From positions 4,818,001 to 4,882,000 of the forward strand of contig NC_016584.1 of the NCBI RefSeq assembly GCF_000235605.1: a stretch of DNA of 64,000 nucleotides, given 5' to 3'. The notes below the pieces were generated by a model, which saw only the letters and a list, made by a program, of their open reading frames with translations, was not told where the DNA came from and made no database searches. A program made the translations under genes and the position numbers. Positions 63,283 through 64,000 of the stretch are shown here, piece after piece (position 1 is the stretch's first letter; every line of letters starts with the position of its first letter). This DNA comes from Desulfosporosinus orientis DSM 765 (GTDB taxonomy: Bacteria; Bacillota; Desulfitobacteriia; Desulfitobacteriales; Desulfitobacteriaceae).

Positions 63283-64000
63283 TTATACCGTTGGGAAAGG
63301 GAATTTAGGCTTCTTGCCTTTTTTGCCTTTTTTCCCGCCTCCAAACATTCCCATAGCACCAGGGTTAGAGAATTGCTTCATCATTTTTTGCATCTGTTCA
63401 AATTGCTTGATTAAGCGGCCCACATCCTGAACGGATGTCCCGCTGCCTTTGGCAATCCGCTTTTTGCGGGAGTCTTTAATAATCACCGGTTTACGGCGTT
63501 CTTCTTTCGTCATAGAGCGGATGATGGCTTCAACCCGGGCAGTATCCTTTTCATCAATTTGAACATCTTTTAATTGTTTGCCCACGCCAGGTATCATTTC
63601 TAAAATTGAAGATAAAGGACCCATCTTCTTCATTTGCTGCATTTGATCCAAGAAATCATCAAGAGTAAACTCATGTTTGCGCAGCTTTTCTTCCATTTCT
63701 TTGGCTTTTTTTTGATCAAAGGATTCCTGGGCCTTTTCAATAAGGGTCAGAACATCCCCCATCCCCAATATCCGGGAAGCCATACGATCTGGATGGAAAG
63801 CCTCGATGGCGTCCATCTTTTCTCCGATTCCAACAAATTTGATGGTACACCCGGTCACAGCCTTAATGGACAGGGCTCCGCCCCCACGGGTATCCCCATC
63901 CAGCTTGGTGAGGATAACTCCATCCAGGCCTAACTCACTGTGAAAAGACTGGGCTACATTCACAGCATCCTGACCTGTCATAGCATCCACAACCAGTAAA
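63283..64000 (-). CDS. ffh: Signal recognition particle protein Ffh, C-terminal part (runs off window)
   Basis: The frame is open to the window edge ([19 protein letters not shown]), so the N domain and the first part of the G domain are missing. Present are the G4/G5 region [18 protein letters not shown] and [28 protein letters not shown], then the Met-rich M domain ([45 protein letters not shown]) and a Gly/Lys tail. Ffh binds signal sequences on the ribosome with 4.5S RNA. First of the ffh-rpsP-khpA-rimM-trmD cluster. Confidence 0.96.
   Translation of the reverse strand, partial: LLVVDAMTGQDAVNVAQSFHSELGLDGVILTKLDGDTRGGGALSIKAVTGCTIKFVGIGEKMDAIEAFHPDRMASRILGMGDVLTLIEKAQESFDQKKAKEMEEKLRKHEFTLDDFLDQMQQMKKMGPLSSILEMIPGVGKQLKDVQIDEKDTARVEAIIRSMTKEERRKPVIIKDSRKKRIAKGSGTSVQDVGRLIKQFEQMQKMMKQFSNPGAMGMFGGGKKGKKGKKPKFPFPTV

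Overview
The window is a dense bacterial chromosome segment of moderate G+C, almost all of it coded on the minus strand. Gene content and order point to a spore-forming, anaerobic Firmicute of the Desulfosporosinus/Desulfitobacterium group. The main signs are an alpha/beta-type SASP, CodY, a Bacillus-like order of housekeeping genes, an 11-gene NADH-dehydrogenase-like operon without nuoEFG, and lysine 2,3-aminomutase (ablAB). The genus assignment is inference from gene content; no database search was possible.

Read along the minus strand (high to low coordinates), the housekeeping backbone is: ffh (cut by the window end), rpsP, khpA, rimM, trmD, an RNA methyltransferase, rplS, lepB, rbgA, rnhB; then the nuoABCDHIJKLMN operon; yraN; a response regulator/histidine kinase pair; comM; then a stretch of accessory genes (about 33-42 kb). 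It continues with dprA, topA, trmFO, xerC, hslV, hslU, codY, a small membrane protein, rpsB, tsf, pyrH, frr, a small conserved-looking gene, uppS, cdsA, an AI-2E permease, dxr, rseP, ispG and proS. After a second accessory block (about 4-12 kb) come rimP, nusA, rnpM, ylxQ and the 5' part of infB. The order from topA to infB follows Bacillus subtilis closely, except that the fla/che block normally between codY and rpsB is absent and the polC position between proS and rimP holds accessory genes.

The 4-12 kb block carries a universal stress protein, the N-epsilon-acetyl-beta-lysine osmolyte genes ablA-ablB, a three-gene polar amino-acid ABC transporter on the plus strand, and an alanine/glycine:cation symporter under a tandem glycine riboswitch. 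The 33-42 kb block carries Ku, a DinB-fold protein, a VOC protein, a DUF3786 protein, an endonuclease-IV-like TIM barrel, a SASP, Hsp20, and an overlapping pair of genes for a PAS histidine kinase and a PocR-PAS-PAS-GGDEF-HD-GYP protein.

The least explained material is between genes: three families of dispersed repeats, two near-identical inverted-repeat sites around the ABC transporter promoter, a 7-bp tandem repeat that supplies the -35 box of the glycine-riboswitch promoter, a possible 29-codon gene between two palindromes, and several structured 5' leaders (rimP, rpsB, rplS). No tRNA, rRNA, CRISPR array, prophage or complete insertion sequence was seen.
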